A DNA stretch of 64,000 bases from Pacificispira sp033344895 (GCA_965229685.1 OZ245920.1:1116001-1180000); one strand, 5' to 3'; counted from the first letter of the stretch, positions 50,185 to 59,854 are shown. Numbers and translations are program-made. The notes: generated by a model not told the origin, from the sequence alone.

Positions 50185-51015
50185 TCAGCCTTCGGGGGCG
50201 GTCGGGGAGAGTTCCCTGGACGCCGCCTCCTTCAGGCGCTCCGCCGCAATCCACTTTAATCGGTGGACATGGGCGTCATTGTCCGGATTCAGACGGTAAT
50301 AGGCGGTCGCCTTGCGGGCTTCGCCGGCGCGGAAATGACGCTTCAGAGCATCGAAGACCAGCCGGTCCGGCGGCAGATAAACGCCGTCCTTCTTGCCTGA
50401 GATGGACCAAAGCCGCAGGATCGGTTCGCAGGCAACCTTGTCGATCATCAGACAGTTCGGATCTACGAACCCGCCCAGCGCCTTTGCATAGACGCCGCGA
50501 TCCGGCCCGACGGATTCCCAACGGTCGATGCAGCCGGGCTTGTCGGTTTCGGGATCGACATACCAGCGAAAGCCGTATGCCCAGTCCTTCCCCTTGATCG
50601 CGTTGCGCAGATGAAAGAGATGCTGATTGTGCAGCCAGTTGTCGTCATCCAGATAGGCGACATGGCGGCTGTGCGCCAGATAGCTCATGACGGTACGCAT
50701 GGCGCCGCAATCCATCGCCGCGTGCAGGCCACCGTTCCGGTTGGATGTTGAATAGCCCGGATCCACGATGGTGATCGCCACATTGTCCGGACACTGACGA
50801 TGAAGGCCCGTCAGCATCTCCCGGTCTCCGTCGACGTCGCCGTCAACCCCGATCAGGATCTGGATGCGGCCTGCATCGCGCTGGGAGAAGACGGAATGTA
50901 CCGCCTGGGGTAGGGTTTCCCGAAGCCGTGTCGGGATAACAACCGCGGCATCGAAGCGGGTGCCATTTTTCGCCAGACCGTGCGACCGCACCGCCGATTC
51001 CTGAACGTCCATCAT
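50185..51015 (-). CDS. Family 2 glycosyltransferase
   Basis: A 276-residue GT-A fold glycosyltransferase. AAVVIPTRLRETLPQAVHSVFSQ starts the nucleotide-sugar-binding half, and AYLDDDNW holds the DxD-type metal site. No membrane segment is seen, so it should act at the cytoplasmic side. The acceptor and sugar are unknown. It lies 61 bp downstream of the kinase gene of the vWA-PP2C-kinase set on the same strand; whether it belongs to that operon is uncertain. Confidence 0.85.
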   Translation of the reverse strand: MMDVQESAVRSHGLAKNGTRFDAAVVIPTRLRETLPQAVHSVFSQRDAGRIQILIGVDGDVDGDREMLTGLHRQCPDNVAITIVDPGYSTSNRNGGLHAAMDCGAMRTVMSYLAHSRHVAYLDDDNWLHNQHLFHLRNAIKGKDWAYGFRWYVDPETDKPGCIDRWESVGPDRGVYAKALGGFVDPNCLMIDKVACEPILRLWSISGKKDGVYLPPDRLVFDALKRHFRAGEARKATAYYRLNPDNDAHVHRLKWIAAERLKEAASRELSPTAPEG

Positions 51016-51076
51016 CAGGCATTACCGATTTCTTGTCGTAACAGCCCGGATGTTAACAGGAATGATGTGCAAAGGG

Positions 51077-52891
51077 CTATCCGACTTGCGGGGCGGGCGT
51101 CAGGAAGCCTCCAGCGGCGGAACCGATGGTCCGTGTCCGCTTCGGCGCGGGTTTGATCCGAACGCCCGATCCATCTGATGCACGTAGGCTGACAACGACA
51201 CGGTGGTCCGGTTGATCGAAGGGAAAGGTGGTGGTGCCGCGCAGGCGCTGGGCGGGCAGGGAAAGTAGGATCGTGCCGGTCAGGTCATCCACCAATGTCA
51301 GGGCCGGAACACGGCCCGGCTTCTCCACTGTGACCTGCAGCCTGGCAGCGCGAAGGCCGTGCCAGCCACCCTCGACGCGGTAGGCGATGGCGATTGGTGA
51401 AGCGGTTGCCGCGGCGGATGGTTTTGGGACGCTGGCGGTCTCGGTCGGCGCAGCAATCGGCGGGGTGGGAAGTTCGGGGACAGGACAAGCAGGGGCAGGG
51501 GGGATCGCCAGCGCCGCCTCCGCGATCCGCCGAACGAAGTCCGGAACAGCCTCGCCTTCCACGCTTTCGTGCAGGAACAGCTTGCCATTGAGGAGTTGCG
51601 GCAGGTCATCCGCCAGGGCCGCCAGTCCACGAATGTCATCCGGCGTCCGCGACAACGCCGCCTGCCACTGATCCAGGGCGTCGATCGCGCCGCGAAGTTC
51701 CTTCATCCGATCGTGGAGATGGGTCAGGTCCGCTACGCGCGACAGGATGCTGTTTTCGACCCACAGGTCGACCGCCATCCTGGTGTCGCCGCGGGCAAGG
51801 GCCCTTTCGAAGGCGAGGATCAGCGGCGCGAACGGATCGCGCGGGGTGGGAGAGGCCGGAAAGGGGTCCGGCAGCCCGGCGTCAACCCTGGCGCACCAGG
51901 GACAGGATGACAGCGCCGCATCCCGGTGGTGATGCGGCTTCTTCTCACAGGTTTCCAGGTCGGCGAGTGCGTGGCACAGGGCTTCCTGCCATTCGGAGGC
52001 GCTGGGCCGGGCATCCGGATCGGCATGACCCGCGATGAACGCGCGCCGGAACAGCGATGCCAGGCCCGGGGCCAGTTCGTCCGGCGCCACCATGCCCGGG
52101 ACCGGGCGCAGTTTCGATCCGGGCCGGAAGGGCCAGTCACCGCTGCGGATCAGATGATCGCGGGGCGGTGGATCGCCGGCCCCCATCCACTCGCCGGTCC
52201 AGGGATGCGCGCCGGTCAGCAACTGATGGATCAGGACGGCCAGTCCGAACCGGTCCGAACGCCGATCGCGTGGTCGATCCGAAAAGCGGCGACCGATCCA
52301 TTCCGGCGGGGTATAGCCCTCGCTGCCGACGGGGCAGAGAAAGGGCACTCCGTCGCGTCCCGAGATCTGGACGGAATCGCAATCGATCATCGTTGCCAGG
52401 GCGCGATCGCCGACCAGGATGTTCTCCGGACGGACATCGCCTATGACGATGTCCCTGTCATGCAGGTAGTCGAACAGGAACGCCACATTGGCGGCGACGG
52501 CATGCAGGAAATGCCAGTCCATCTCCGCCGCGCGCCGGGCACGCAGCTTCGGATTGCTCAGGGCCGTCAGGCTGCGCGCATTGGCCACGGCCGGCATGAT
52601 CGTCCCGGCAGCCTCACCAGCCGCATTCCAGACTGTCGAGACGGGCCAGGCAAAGTTTACATGGCGGCTGTCCAGCGACGGATCGTCCGGTGCGAGCCCT
52701 GGCAGAACCGACAGCTTTGCGCGCAGTCGGTCATTCGGTGCGTGGTGCAGCTTGACCAGGCGCCGCTCGTCGTTGGCATCCCGGAAGACGGTGGCTTCAC
52801 CACTGTCGCCGATCCGGTCGCCCAGTGACAGGCGTTGTCCGTCATCGTCGAACAGGTCGGGCCTTCCGCGGGAAGTGAGGAGGGTAGCCAT
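51077..52891 (-). CDS. Protein kinase of a vWA-PP2C-kinase triad (YegI/TerY-P type)
   Basis: A Ser/Thr-kinase-like protein of 604 residues. The glycine-rich loop IGDSGEA is at 27-33 and the ATP-anchoring Lys47 at LVKLHH. The catalytic loop variant IVIGDVRPENILVG (148-161, Asp152) is followed by a DxD metal site (Asp170, Asp172) and GSEGYTPPEW. A Cys/His cluster (Cys315, His320-322, Cys330, Cys333) forms a probable zinc ribbon. The last 230 residues are helical, then beta-rich, and unassigned. The 9-bp gap to the PP2C gene implies co-transcription. Confidence 0.85.
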   Translation of the reverse strand: MATLLTSRGRPDLFDDDGQRLSLGDRIGDSGEATVFRDANDERRLVKLHHAPNDRLRAKLSVLPGLAPDDPSLDSRHVNFAWPVSTVWNAAGEAAGTIMPAVANARSLTALSNPKLRARRAAEMDWHFLHAVAANVAFLFDYLHDRDIVIGDVRPENILVGDRALATMIDCDSVQISGRDGVPFLCPVGSEGYTPPEWIGRRFSDRPRDRRSDRFGLAVLIHQLLTGAHPWTGEWMGAGDPPPRDHLIRSGDWPFRPGSKLRPVPGMVAPDELAPGLASLFRRAFIAGHADPDARPSASEWQEALCHALADLETCEKKPHHHRDAALSSCPWCARVDAGLPDPFPASPTPRDPFAPLILAFERALARGDTRMAVDLWVENSILSRVADLTHLHDRMKELRGAIDALDQWQAALSRTPDDIRGLAALADDLPQLLNGKLFLHESVEGEAVPDFVRRIAEAALAIPPAPACPVPELPTPPIAAPTETASVPKPSAAATASPIAIAYRVEGGWHGLRAARLQVTVEKPGRVPALTLVDDLTGTILLSLPAQRLRGTTTFPFDQPDHRVVVSLRASDGSGVRIKPAPKRTRTIGSAAGGFLTPAPQVG

Positions 52892-52900
52892 CGCGCCGCC

Positions 52901-53677
52901 TCAGCCGTCCAGCCCGCGCCAGCCGCAGACCATCAGCATCAGATCGTCCTCGACCTTTGCCGACAGTCGTTCGGACCCCAGGAATTCGCGAATGCCCTCA
53001 TGGACCTCCATCGGGCTGTCCGACTGGCAGGTAAATCGGTCGATGGGTGAGAAAAACGGCGCGTGCGGTGTTCGGGCACGATTGTCGACGGATACGGCTG
53101 CCAAGCCGTCGGTGGCGGCGCTGACGAAGCGAACGGGACCTTCGAGCGACCGTATCCGCAGCCGGTCGGCGGCGTCGCCATCCGTCACGAAACTGGTCTC
53201 GTTCACATATTCGCCGCGATCCGGCTCGATCAGCAGAGTGTAGTCCTGCCGGGACAGACGGGCGACGACAATGCCGTCGCCGATCTGGCCGACGGTCACA
53301 CCGTTCGGCGCCATTGCAACCACGGTCAGGGTGCAGGCCAGGTCTTCGTAACTCAGCCGGTTGTCGTTTGCGGTGGCGCGTACCGCCGATTGAACCGCCT
53401 CAAGCAGCCCATCAAACAGCCGTTCCGACGGGAGGCTGCTGACGGCGCCATGCAGTCCCGGTGCCTCCGCAATGCGGCTTCGAATCCAGGGCAAGGCTGC
53501 ATCCACGGCGGCGCGTGCGCCAAGATGGCTGTGCCTGGCGGAGCCGGCCCCATCCGCGAAGGCGGCGATCACGGTGTTCTCGTCCGGTAATGTCAGACGG
53601 CCGAAATCCTGGCACGGAATGCCTGCGCGGCGGTGCGAGGCACCTTGCCGGTAATCCAGGGCCGCCATCCAGGACAT
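52901..53677 (-). CDS. PP2C-type protein phosphatase of the triad (PphC-like)
   Basis: A 258-residue PPM-family Ser/Thr phosphatase. The metal motif AFADGAGSARHSHLGA (39-54, Asp42), GQIGDGIVVAR, the Asp of AATDGLAAV and EDDLMLMV near the C-terminus make up the usual four acidic sites. The start at 53677 is supported by GGAGG-containing upstream sequence. It probably reverses phosphorylation by the adjacent kinase; the vWA protein upstream could be the substrate or adaptor. Confidence 0.88.
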   Translation of the reverse strand: MSWMAALDYRQGASHRRAGIPCQDFGRLTLPDENTVIAAFADGAGSARHSHLGARAAVDAALPWIRSRIAEAPGLHGAVSSLPSERLFDGLLEAVQSAVRATANDNRLSYEDLACTLTVVAMAPNGVTVGQIGDGIVVARLSRQDYTLLIEPDRGEYVNETSFVTDGDAADRLRIRSLEGPVRFVSAATDGLAAVSVDNRARTPHAPFFSPIDRFTCQSDSPMEVHEGIREFLGSERLSAKVEDDLMLMVCGWRGLDG

Positions 53678-53696
53678 CTCCGTCGTTCCTCCGCCG

Positions 53697-54368
53697 TCAG
53701 GGGTGAATTTCCGCCCAGCCGTGAACCGGCGGCAGCGCAAGGGTTTCGCCGCCGACGCGGCTCATGGAAACGCGCCGCACACTGGCAGAAAGCCACCGGA
53801 ACAAGTCCCGGAACTTGAGGCCCTGAAGCATCAGCGGCGGGCGGTTCGGGGAGGCGATTTCCCGCAGGATATCCATATCGGCCCCCTGCACACCGACGGT
53901 AAAGAAGGTCGCGCGGCCCATCAGGTCAGCTTCCTGCATGCGCATGGCGGCGTGCTGCCAGGATTCGCCGTCCGTCGGCGCGCCGTCGGTGATCAGGAAG
54001 ATCCAGGGCCTGTAGTAGTGGATCCCGTTTGACCGGTAGACCGCCTTGCGGGCCTCGACCATTCGTAACCCGAGGTCCAGCGCCGCCCCCATCGGGGTGT
54101 TGCCGGACGCTTCCAGCAGGGGGGGACCCAATTCGTCGACCGTCACGAAATCCTGCACCATCCGGACCTCGCCTCCGAAGGCGACGATGGACAGTTCCAC
54201 GCGCAGACTAGCCAGTTCGTCACACAGAATGTGGTGCTGGAAGGCCCGAAGGCCGGCATTCAGTTCCGCGATCGGTTCGCCGCGCATGGACGCAGATGTG
54301 TCCAGCAGCAACGCTACCGGACAACGGTTCTCCGGATTATGAACGAACTCGGGAAGGCCAAGTCCCAT
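53697..54368 (-). CDS. vWA-domain protein of the triad (YegL/TerY-like)
   Basis: A 223-residue von Willebrand A domain protein with a complete MIDAS metal site: DTSAS (23-27), the Thr of GNTPMG and the Asp of LITDGAPTD. No signal peptide is seen, so it is cytoplasmic. TerY-like vWA proteins accompany PP2C and kinase genes in stress and metal-resistance neighbourhoods, and E. coli carries the same three as yegL, pphC and yegI. It is first in the operon; the promoter is presumably in the AT-rich 54441-54530 stretch. Confidence 0.87.
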   Translation of the reverse strand: MGLGLPEFVHNPENRCPVALLLDTSASMRGEPIAELNAGLRAFQHHILCDELASLRVELSIVAFGGEVRMVQDFVTVDELGPPLLEASGNTPMGAALDLGLRMVEARKAVYRSNGIHYYRPWIFLITDGAPTDGESWQHAAMRMQEADLMGRATFFTVGVQGADMDILREIASPNRPPLMLQGLKFRDLFRWLSASVRRVSMSRVGGETLALPPVHGWAEIHP

Positions 54369-54515
54369 GTCGTCTTGTCCCGTCTTTCGATATTCGCCAG
54401 ATACGCAACGGATTCGCCTGCCAGGGTGAGGTTGCGCCATTATCGACTCGCCGATTCTCTCAGCAAGTTTTGTGCCAGCATAACAAGTTATTTTAGATAT
54501 TGAACAGGTAATGTT

Positions 54516-54588
54516 GGAAAAACAAAGTCAGCGAATCCCTATCGATACATCGGAGACCTTTGGTCTATCCGAAGTCGCCAGGGATTCG
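54516..54588 (-). terminator. Structured inverted repeat, probable terminator of the desaturase-like gene
   Basis: CGAATCCCT (54532-54540) pairs perfectly with AGGGATTCG (54580-54588). Inside, GGAGACC/GGTCT-AT-CC forms a second bulged stem around a TTT loop. On the minus strand a T-rich stretch (complement of 54516-54525) follows. It lies between the desaturase-like gene and the vWA gene. Confidence 0.5.
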
Positions 54589-54629
54589 TCATGACTTGAT
54601 TTTCGTCCGCCGCGGAGGGGCGGCGGGAA

Positions 54630-55532
54630 TCACGCGGAACCGGCCGTGCTTGCGTCCGAGGTGGCCACCGGGGTCTTGCGCTCGCTGCGGAACGGTTGCG
54701 CCAACTGGCCCAGGAAGTTCTTCGGCATCGGTCCGTCGATGCCGATATCGACCGGCGGACGGTAGGACGCGTTGTAGTAGGTCCCGAACATCAGATCGAA
54801 CAGGACAATGTTCTCGCCGTAGTTCTTGTTGCCCTCACGCAGATCTTTCGAATGGTGGAACCGGTGCAGGGCGGGCGTGTTGAACACGTAGGACAGCCAG
54901 CCGAAACGCATGTCGACATTGCAATGGGTCAGCATGCCGATGAAGGCGGTGGTCGCACTTGTCAGCTTGAAGACCTCGATCGGGGCCCCGGCCAGGAACA
55001 GCAGCGGCTGGCTCAGCACGATCGACACAGCCGTGTCGACGAAATGGAATCGTCCGGTGTTGATGAAGCTGAGCCGGGTCGCACTGTGGTGAACCGCATG
55101 AAAGCGCCAGAAGAACGGCACTTCGTGTGACAGACGGTGCGCCGTATACAGACCGGCCTCAATGATGACCAAGCCGAGCGCGACCTGCAGCAATAGCGGC
55201 CATTCGGTCGGCCAGATGTTCAGGCCGGATTCCGCGAAATTCTCGGCAAGCCCGAAGACGGCGCCGACCACGATGAGAACCTGCGCGACGCCTTTGCTGA
55301 GCGCCGTATGCGCGAGGTCGACCATGATCTGGCCATCGTTCTTCAACCAGCTCCGCTCGTAGGGCAGCGCGCGCTCCGCAAAGAAAAGCACCACGGCGAG
55401 TCCCAAATAAGCGATGTTGAACAGCAGAAACCCACTGTCGTTCCGAACGCCGTAAATCGTCGTGCCGAGGCAAAGTGCGAGGAGGCCGGGCCAAAGTCCG
55501 TACCGAACCAACATAGTCATTTTCTGTCGCAT
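54630..55532 (-). CDS. Fatty acid hydroxylase/sterol desaturase family protein
   Basis: A 300-residue integral membrane di-iron oxygenase-type protein. The histidine boxes are visible: HRLSH, HAVHH and HRFHH, with an additional His in LTHCNVDMRF. Several transmembrane helices surround them. The family hydroxylates or desaturates fatty acids, sterols, carotenoids or alkylglycerols. A neighbouring HpnN-type transporter suggests a membrane lipid substrate. ATG 55532 is chosen; ATG 55520 is possible. Confidence 0.87.
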   Translation of the reverse strand: MRQKMTMLVRYGLWPGLLALCLGTTIYGVRNDSGFLLFNIAYLGLAVVLFFAERALPYERSWLKNDGQIMVDLAHTALSKGVAQVLIVVGAVFGLAENFAESGLNIWPTEWPLLLQVALGLVIIEAGLYTAHRLSHEVPFFWRFHAVHHSATRLSFINTGRFHFVDTAVSIVLSQPLLFLAGAPIEVFKLTSATTAFIGMLTHCNVDMRFGWLSYVFNTPALHRFHHSKDLREGNKNYGENIVLFDLMFGTYYNASYRPPVDIGIDGPMPKNFLGQLAQPFRSERKTPVATSDASTAGSA

Positions 55533-55670
55533 CCGGGATCCGTCGCCGACTGAGCGTGAGTGAAACCGACAACGGGTAATGCCGGTCAAACAGTTAAGGC
55601 CGCCCACGATGACGTGTGCGGTGCAGCGAGGTATGTGTTACGAATCGACGTAGATTTCAAGTCAGTAAGT

Positions 55671-58262
55671 TTAAATTTGTCGCATATCCCCGCTTGTTTT
55701 GCCGAACCAGGCAAGGAGCGCAGGCAGGACGATCATGGTCGAAATCATGATCGCGATCATGGCGGCGGCAAGCAGAAGTCCCATTCCGGAAATCCCTGAA
55801 TTGTTTACGATTGCCAGGGTTGCGAAAGAGACAAGGGTGGTGCCGCCGCTCAGCAAGACCGCGCGCGGCGTTGAGGATCGCAGCACCGCCGCAAGATCCC
55901 GCTCTTCACGCCATCGTGCCACAAAATGAACACCGTTATCGACGCCGAGGCCCAGAATTAGCGGCAGAACGATCACATTGGCGACATTGAACGGGATTCC
56001 CGCCAGGACCCCGAACGCCGTGGTGGCGGCCCCTGCCAAGATCAGGGGTATCAGGACCAGAACCGCATCGCGAACGCTGCGCAGCCGCCAGAACAGGACG
56101 ATGAAGATAACCCCCAAAGCTATGGCGACGGCCTGCTGAAAGGCGGCAACGACAATTCGACCTGTCCCGGCCTCCAGGACCGGCCGGCCAGTGGCATCCG
56201 GATAGATGGTGGTGACGCTTTCGACAAAACGTCCCAGGGCCTCATAGTCCCGAAGGTCATCCCCGGGCAGGACAGCGATGCGCACACCGCCATCCGCCGC
56301 GACATAGCGGTCGACCATGTCCTGCGGGATGTCGTCCATCCCGAAAATCTGGGCACCAAGGGCATCCTTCAGGCGCGCCAGGGTGATGGTGAGAGGCGCG
56401 GCCAGTCGATCGTTCAGCGCCTGTGCATCCGAAGCGTCCAGCGCGGAAAGGGCGGATTTCAGCCGGGATGCGGCCTCCTGCGGCAGGTCATCCCATGCCA
56501 TGGTCTTCAGCTTCTGCAGGGCATCGGCGGTCTGATCCGCGTCCGGCGGGTCGGCGCGGTCGGCGGGATTGAGGGCGGGCCACAGGAAAACAGCCGCCTC
56601 CTCGATCATCGCCTGCTTCAACTCGATGTCGGCTGGGACGAGGTCTTCCAGCGTCCGGACGCCTGCAACTTCCGGCAGGCCCTGCAGACGGTTTGCCGCT
56701 TCCCGCGCCGCGTCACGGGTCTCGAACGGGATCGAGAGTGTATAGGGGGTGATGGCCCCATCCTGCTGCAAATCCAGAAGAGTCTGAACGGATTCGGAAT
56801 GCGGGTCCTTGAGCGCAAGCGTATTGAAATCGAACTCCGCGCGAAGGGAAATGGCAAGACTGGCGACCGCCAGGACAAGTGCAGCGGCGGTGATCCACCG
56901 GAAGCGCCGATTGATCCAGGCGCCGATAGCAGCGCCGCCCGGCATGCGGGCATGGGCGCCGCCCGGCGTTTTCAGCAGACTCATCAGGGCAGGCAGGACG
57001 GTCAGACTTGCGACCAGCGCCAGCACCATTCCTGCCGCGGCAATCTGGCCGAGTTCCGCAAGGCCCCGATATTCGGTCGGCCAGAAGGACAGGAAGCCGA
57101 CGGCGGATGTCACAGCGCACAGGCCCAGCGACCCGCTGCAACTCGCCGCCGCGCGCGCCGCGGCCAGCGGCCCGACCCGGCTCTCGCCGGCCTCCTCGCG
57201 GAAGCGCATCGCGAAATGGATGGCAAAGTCGATCCCCAAGCCGATGAACAGAACGGAAAACACAATCGACAGCAGGGTCAGCGAACCGACCGCGAGGGTG
57301 GCGAAGCCGAAGGTCCAGGCCAGGCCGCAGAGCAACGCCCCGAAGCAGGCCAGAATGGCCCGCCAGGACCGAAACCCTAGGGTCAGGACGATCGCAAGCA
57401 GCAGTAGGGACAAGGCACCGGCCGTCTGGATGTCCGACACCGCATGCGTCATTTCCTCCTTCGATAGTGGTCCGCGGCCGGTCAGCCGCAGATCGATGCC
57501 GCGCTCGTCGAATTGCAGCGTCTCGGCAGCGGCGCGGATCAGGGCGGTACCGTCGCCGCCGACGTCGCTTTCCTCTCCATCGAGCCTGCCTTGCAGCAGC
57601 ACCACGCGGCGGTTGGATGCCAGGTCCGGTCCCAGGGCGAAGCGCGCCCAGGAAACCGTGTTTGGTGCATCCTCGACGGTCTCCTGCGCTGCTGTTGCGA
57701 TCATATCCGCCAGCGCCGTGCGTGCCTGCAGCACGTCCGGCTGGCCGTCGGAGAATGCGCGACTGCGTTCCGCCAGGTCCGCAATGCCGCGCAGACTGGG
57801 GTCGCCCGCCAGAATGGCAATCGCGGCCTCGGCCCGGGCGAGGCGATCAATCGCTTGTTCCAGCGCATCCGGCGTGAGATAGAGCAATCCGTTGCGGCGG
57901 TGAAACGGCTCCGCGCCGGGCGTACGGATTGCATGAAAGACACCGTCGCCGGTTTCGCGCAGCCTTTCGGCCAGCGCGGATTGCGCCGTTTCTGCGATTT
58001 CGGGACTTGGCGCGTCGATTACGGCGATATTGGTGCGCCGATCATAGGTAAAGCGCTGCTTGTAGGCGTTGTAATTCTGCAGGAAAGGCACATCTTCCGG
58101 CAGGAGAGCGTAAGCGTCCGGGTTGAGAGCCAGAAAGCGCCCCGCGCCCAGTACGGACAGCACAGCGATCAAGGCCGCCGCTGCCAGCACAGGCCAGGGT
58201 CGTCGCGCCGAGAACTCCGACAGCGACGTCATCCAGCGGCGAATTGGACTGTTGGAGGCCAT
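55671..58262 (-). CDS. RND-superfamily lipid transporter, HpnN-like
   Basis: An 863-residue inner-membrane RND permease with twelve predicted helices in two repeats, each preceded by a large periplasmic domain. GLGIDFAIHFAMRFREE and GLGVDNGVHFVARWREE are the two RND/sterol-sensing-like motifs with Asp in the helix. It resembles hopanoid transporter HpnN. No squalene-hopene cyclase is in the window, so the cargo is uncertain. It is divergent from the MlaC/HpnM-like gene. ATG 58262 is chosen because residues upstream are not membrane-protein-like. Confidence 0.85.
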   Translation of the reverse strand: MASNSPIRRWMTSLSEFSARRPWPVLAAAALIAVLSVLGAGRFLALNPDAYALLPEDVPFLQNYNAYKQRFTYDRRTNIAVIDAPSPEIAETAQSALAERLRETGDGVFHAIRTPGAEPFHRRNGLLYLTPDALEQAIDRLARAEAAIAILAGDPSLRGIADLAERSRAFSDGQPDVLQARTALADMIATAAQETVEDAPNTVSWARFALGPDLASNRRVVLLQGRLDGEESDVGGDGTALIRAAAETLQFDERGIDLRLTGRGPLSKEEMTHAVSDIQTAGALSLLLLAIVLTLGFRSWRAILACFGALLCGLAWTFGFATLAVGSLTLLSIVFSVLFIGLGIDFAIHFAMRFREEAGESRVGPLAAARAAASCSGSLGLCAVTSAVGFLSFWPTEYRGLAELGQIAAAGMVLALVASLTVLPALMSLLKTPGGAHARMPGGAAIGAWINRRFRWITAAALVLAVASLAISLRAEFDFNTLALKDPHSESVQTLLDLQQDGAITPYTLSIPFETRDAAREAANRLQGLPEVAGVRTLEDLVPADIELKQAMIEEAAVFLWPALNPADRADPPDADQTADALQKLKTMAWDDLPQEAASRLKSALSALDASDAQALNDRLAAPLTITLARLKDALGAQIFGMDDIPQDMVDRYVAADGGVRIAVLPGDDLRDYEALGRFVESVTTIYPDATGRPVLEAGTGRIVVAAFQQAVAIALGVIFIVLFWRLRSVRDAVLVLIPLILAGAATTAFGVLAGIPFNVANVIVLPLILGLGVDNGVHFVARWREERDLAAVLRSSTPRAVLLSGGTTLVSFATLAIVNNSGISGMGLLLAAAMIAIMISTMIVLPALLAWFGKTSGDMRQI

Positions 58263-58356
58263 TATCTGGGGTTTCCGCAGGTTCGGACGTTTGGTTTCAT
58301 TCGCGAGGCACGATACAGGAATAAGCCCGCGAACCAACATCTAGGAGTTATGGTTC

Positions 58357-58998
58357 ATGTCAGTTGCTTTCGGTACCCTGTCCCGCCGCCTTTTCCTGTT
58401 GGCCGCAGCCGGCGCCGTTGCTGCGATCGCCGCAGGACCGCTTCGGGCCGCGAACTCGACATCAGAGCCGGCTGAGATCGTTGCCGCTCTGGGCCAGGAT
58501 CTGGGCGATCTGGCGAGCAATTCCGGGACGATGACCGGGGCAGAGCGGCTGGACGCGGTGTCCGGTTTGCTGAACCGGTATTTCGATCTGCCGAAAATTG
58601 CGGCCAACACGATCGGTGCTCGCCGGTTTCGGGGCCTCAGCGAGACGCAGCAGGCCGACTTCATCGACGCCTATACCCGTTTCACGGTTGCCAGCTACAT
58701 TCGGCGACTGCCGCAGTTCGACGCGTCCGGCTTCTCGGTGGGCTCGATCAGCGAGGGACCGGCTGGACTTTCGGCCGTACGGGCGACCTATAGCGGTGCG
58801 GATTCGCGGGATGCGGTGCTGGATTTCGTGCTTTCCGAAACGCCGGCCGGGTATCGCATCGTCGACCTGCGCATCGACGGCGATATCAGCGAACTGGCCG
58901 TGCGCCGGTCGGAAGTATCGAAGGTCCTTGACGAAAAGGGGTTTGACGGTCTGATCCTGTTGCTGCGGGAACGCACAGCAGCGCTGTCGGAAGGGTAA
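58357..58998 (+). CDS. HpnM/MlaC-family periplasmic lipid carrier
   Basis: A 213-residue Ttg2D/MlaC-fold protein with a twin-arginine-like or Sec signal (SRRLFLLAAAGAVAAIAAG, cleaved near LRAAN). YFDLPKIAANTIGARRFRGLSETQQADFIDAYTRF matches the family. It shuttles phospholipid or hopanoid in the periplasm, presumably with the divergent RND transporter. SD TAGGAG precedes the ATG. The next gene follows after 7 bp. Confidence 0.88.
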   Translation: MSVAFGTLSRRLFLLAAAGAVAAIAAGPLRAANSTSEPAEIVAALGQDLGDLASNSGTMTGAERLDAVSGLLNRYFDLPKIAANTIGARRFRGLSETQQADFIDAYTRFTVASYIRRLPQFDASGFSVGSISEGPAGLSAVRATYSGADSRDAVLDFVLSETPAGYRIVDLRIDGDISELAVRRSEVSKVLDEKGFDGLILLLRERTAALSEG

Positions 58999-59005
58999 TC
59001 CGGCC

Positions 59006-59836
59006 ATGATCGGCTGGCGCAGTCTTCAGGTAACGGGGCTTCTACTGGCCGTTGTCGCCGTCGCAGGCCTTGTCGGCGACTGGGATGACGGCGCAATGGC
59101 GCGTGCGATCGAGGCGCTGCGGCAGACGAACGCGTTTTACGATGCCTTTCGCGTCTGGCTTTCGCTGCTTGTCCTGTCCGGCTTCCTGATCTGGTCCGGT
59201 TGGTATCTGGCACGACATCACGGTCCGGACCAGCCATTGCCGGTCGTGTGGTCGCCAGTCCTGTTCTGGGCCTGTATTGCCGTCAGCCCAATCTTTCTGC
59301 TGTCGCATCACGGGGTTCTGCCCGGGGTTCTATTCGCAGAAGACGGTGTGATGGAGTATCTGACCGTCGTGCTGCTTCTCGTGTCGGCATTGTTCGGTGG
59401 ACTGGCCGCCCGGAAACGGACCTTTCCCAAACCGGACCGCGTTCTGCTCTGGGTCTTTGCCGGCGGGCTGGTATTCCTTGCCATGGAGGAGATCAGCTGG
59501 GGGCAGAGGATTTTCGGGATCGAAACACCGGCTGCGCTGAAGGAAACCAACGTTCAGGGTGAAATCAACCTGCACAATCTGACGGTCGGCTGGAACGAAG
59601 TCGTCCGGATGGTTCTCGCCTGCATCCTGTCCGGAATCCTGCTGCTGCTGCCGCGCGACGCGATTCCGGGTCTGAAGGGACGTTTCATGGCATTGAAGCC
59701 GGATGGGCGGTTTTTGCCGTTGATCCCGATCCTGATCGCATCGCATCTCTACGATGAATGGTTCGAACAGATCGTATCCTACGCCATCGTCGCGTACGGA
59801 TATCTCGTCTATCGGCGCGCGACCCAGTCCGATTAG
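59006..59836 (+). CDS. Conserved integral membrane protein
   Basis: A 276-residue protein with about seven hydrophobic segments. Conserved-looking acidic motifs near the membrane are AEDGVMEYLTVV and AMEEISWGQRIFGIETP (around residue 157), plus HLYDEWFEQ at the end. I do not recognise an enzymatic family. It is co-transcribed with the HpnM/MlaC-like gene (7-bp gap), so a link to envelope lipids is possible. Confidence 0.8.
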   Translation: MIGWRSLQVTGLLLAVVAVAGLVGDWDDGAMARAIEALRQTNAFYDAFRVWLSLLVLSGFLIWSGWYLARHHGPDQPLPVVWSPVLFWACIAVSPIFLLSHHGVLPGVLFAEDGVMEYLTVVLLLVSALFGGLAARKRTFPKPDRVLLWVFAGGLVFLAMEEISWGQRIFGIETPAALKETNVQGEINLHNLTVGWNEVVRMVLACILSGILLLLPRDAIPGLKGRFMALKPDGRFLPLIPILIASHLYDEWFEQIVSYAIVAYGYLVYRRATQSD

Positions 59837-59854
59837 CGACCCGGAACAGGAAAG

